22,510 nucleotides of DNA, from NCBI GenBank assembly GCA_003024985.2, contig PXIH01S0000346.1; one strand, given 5' to 3'. The stretch's first letter is position 1. Each line of letters starts with the position of its first letter. This DNA is from Euperipatoides rowelli. Taxonomy: Eukaryota > Onychophora > Udeonychophora > Euonychophora > Peripatopsidae. Position numbers and translations under genes: made by a program. Below the pieces are notes generated by a model. It worked only from the letters and a program-made list of their open reading frames with translations. It had not been told where the DNA came from and searched no databases. Below are positions 22,136 to 22,510 of this stretch, in pieces.

Positions 22136-22510
22136 CTAATAAAAAAGATCTTTCATAGCTTCATGATAAATAAAATAAAAAGTAATAAAAAACAAATTCT
22201 TATTTAAAAGCTCTGTATGCCTTTTATTGATACTATTTTTATGATTATAATATTTTTTTCTAATATCGTTTTTTACATGTTCAAGTTCACTTAAGGTTAA
22301 GTCAGAGACCTTCAAAAGATAATAATAATAAATTGTAAAAATAGGTTCTTTAAAACAGTGCTTACTTAGTTGTTCTATTGTTTTTTTTAACTTAGCTTGT
22401 TCTTTGAAAAAAATCATAGAAAGAGAAAAACAATATTTTACCCATTTACAGTTACTAAACTCATACCTTAATACCAAACTCCCAGCTTTTTCATATTCTC
22501 TAAAATGATT
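22136..22510 (-). CDS. Hypothetical protein, C-terminal part (runs off the right edge)
   Basis: The minus-strand frame is open from the window edge to a TAG at 22136-22138, giving at least 124 residues. A TTG at 22477 could start a 113-residue form, but the frame stays open upstream ([10 protein letters not shown]) and there is no ribosome site, so the gene most likely begins beyond the window. The visible part is all helical, rich in Phe, Tyr and Lys, with E-K-A-G and spaced aromatic residues that could be TPR-like repeats. I do not recognise it. It leads into gltX after 17 bp, so it belongs to the synthetase operon. Confidence 0.6.
   Translation of the reverse strand, partial: NHFREYEKAGSLVLRYEFSNCKWVKYCFSLSMIFFKEQAKLKKTIEQLSKHCFKEPIFTIYYYYLLKVSDLTLSELEHVKNDIRKKYYNHKNSINKRHTELLNKNLFFITFYFIYHEAMKDLFY

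Noticed and set aside
1-22510. tRNA, rRNA, CRISPR array, insertion sequence, prophage or integron parts
   Set aside because: I looked for cloverleaf ends, regularly spaced repeats, transposase motifs and terminal repeats and found none; the region is core chromosome.

Overview
The window looks like a piece of the linear chromosome of a Borrelia-group spirochaete. The DNA is very AT-rich, and the gene run carD/ltpA - rsmE - ctpA / minD-like - lgt - pdeA (EAL) - mgsA / M18 aminopeptidase / gpsA - clpA - tyrS - glyS - gltX matches, from memory, the order around BB0351-BB0373 of Borrelia burgdorferi B31. In Lyme-group genomes I recall a lipoprotein gene (LA7/p22, BB0365) between mgsA and the aminopeptidase. 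Here that gap is 233 bp with no such gene, which leans towards the relapsing-fever side of the group. This is an inference; the species cannot be named from this window.

Layout. Bases 1-341 hold the 5' part of a minus-strand gene of unknown function. It is divergent from a plus-strand lipoprotein gene (513-1631). A six-gene minus-strand operon runs from 7676 down to 1634: ctpA protease, rsmE methyltransferase, a decayed WecG/TagA-like glycosyltransferase, the CarD-family regulator ltpA, and two integral membrane proteins that share a 3-helix / soluble domain / 3-or-4-helix layout. Divergent from ctpA, a plus-strand block carries a small membrane protein, a MinD-like ATPase and lgt, tightly coupled, then pdeA and mgsA. 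After an intergenic region with its own hairpin and promoter come an M18 aminopeptidase and a tiny PTS EIIB-like protein that lacks the phosphorylated cysteine. Convergent with these is a minus-strand operon read from beyond the right edge: a partial unknown gene, gltX, glyS, tyrS, clpA, gpsA.

How the genes work together. Lgt would lipidate the lipoprotein encoded at 513 and the rest of the lipoproteome. CtpA trims C-termini of exported proteins. PdeA removes c-di-GMP and LtpA acts on RNA polymerase, so two regulators lie close together. GpsA and MgsA both draw on the dihydroxyacetone phosphate pool. The three tRNA synthetases are transcribed with a Clp unfoldase.

Main things worth a second look: (1) six long perfect or near-perfect inverted repeats (arms 12-18 nt) inside or at the ends of coding regions, all between 748 and 12485, of which one (3059-3101) becomes a continuous 18-bp stem only in the sense mRNA because of a G-U pair; (2) ClpA whose second ATPase domain has lost the Walker B Asp, the arginine finger and the sensor-2 Arg but keeps an IGF ClpP-docking tripeptide; (3) the Cys-less EIIB-like protein; (4) the truncated WecG-like protein with the catalytic Asp changed; (5) the pair of 3+3-type membrane proteins next to a CarD regulator.
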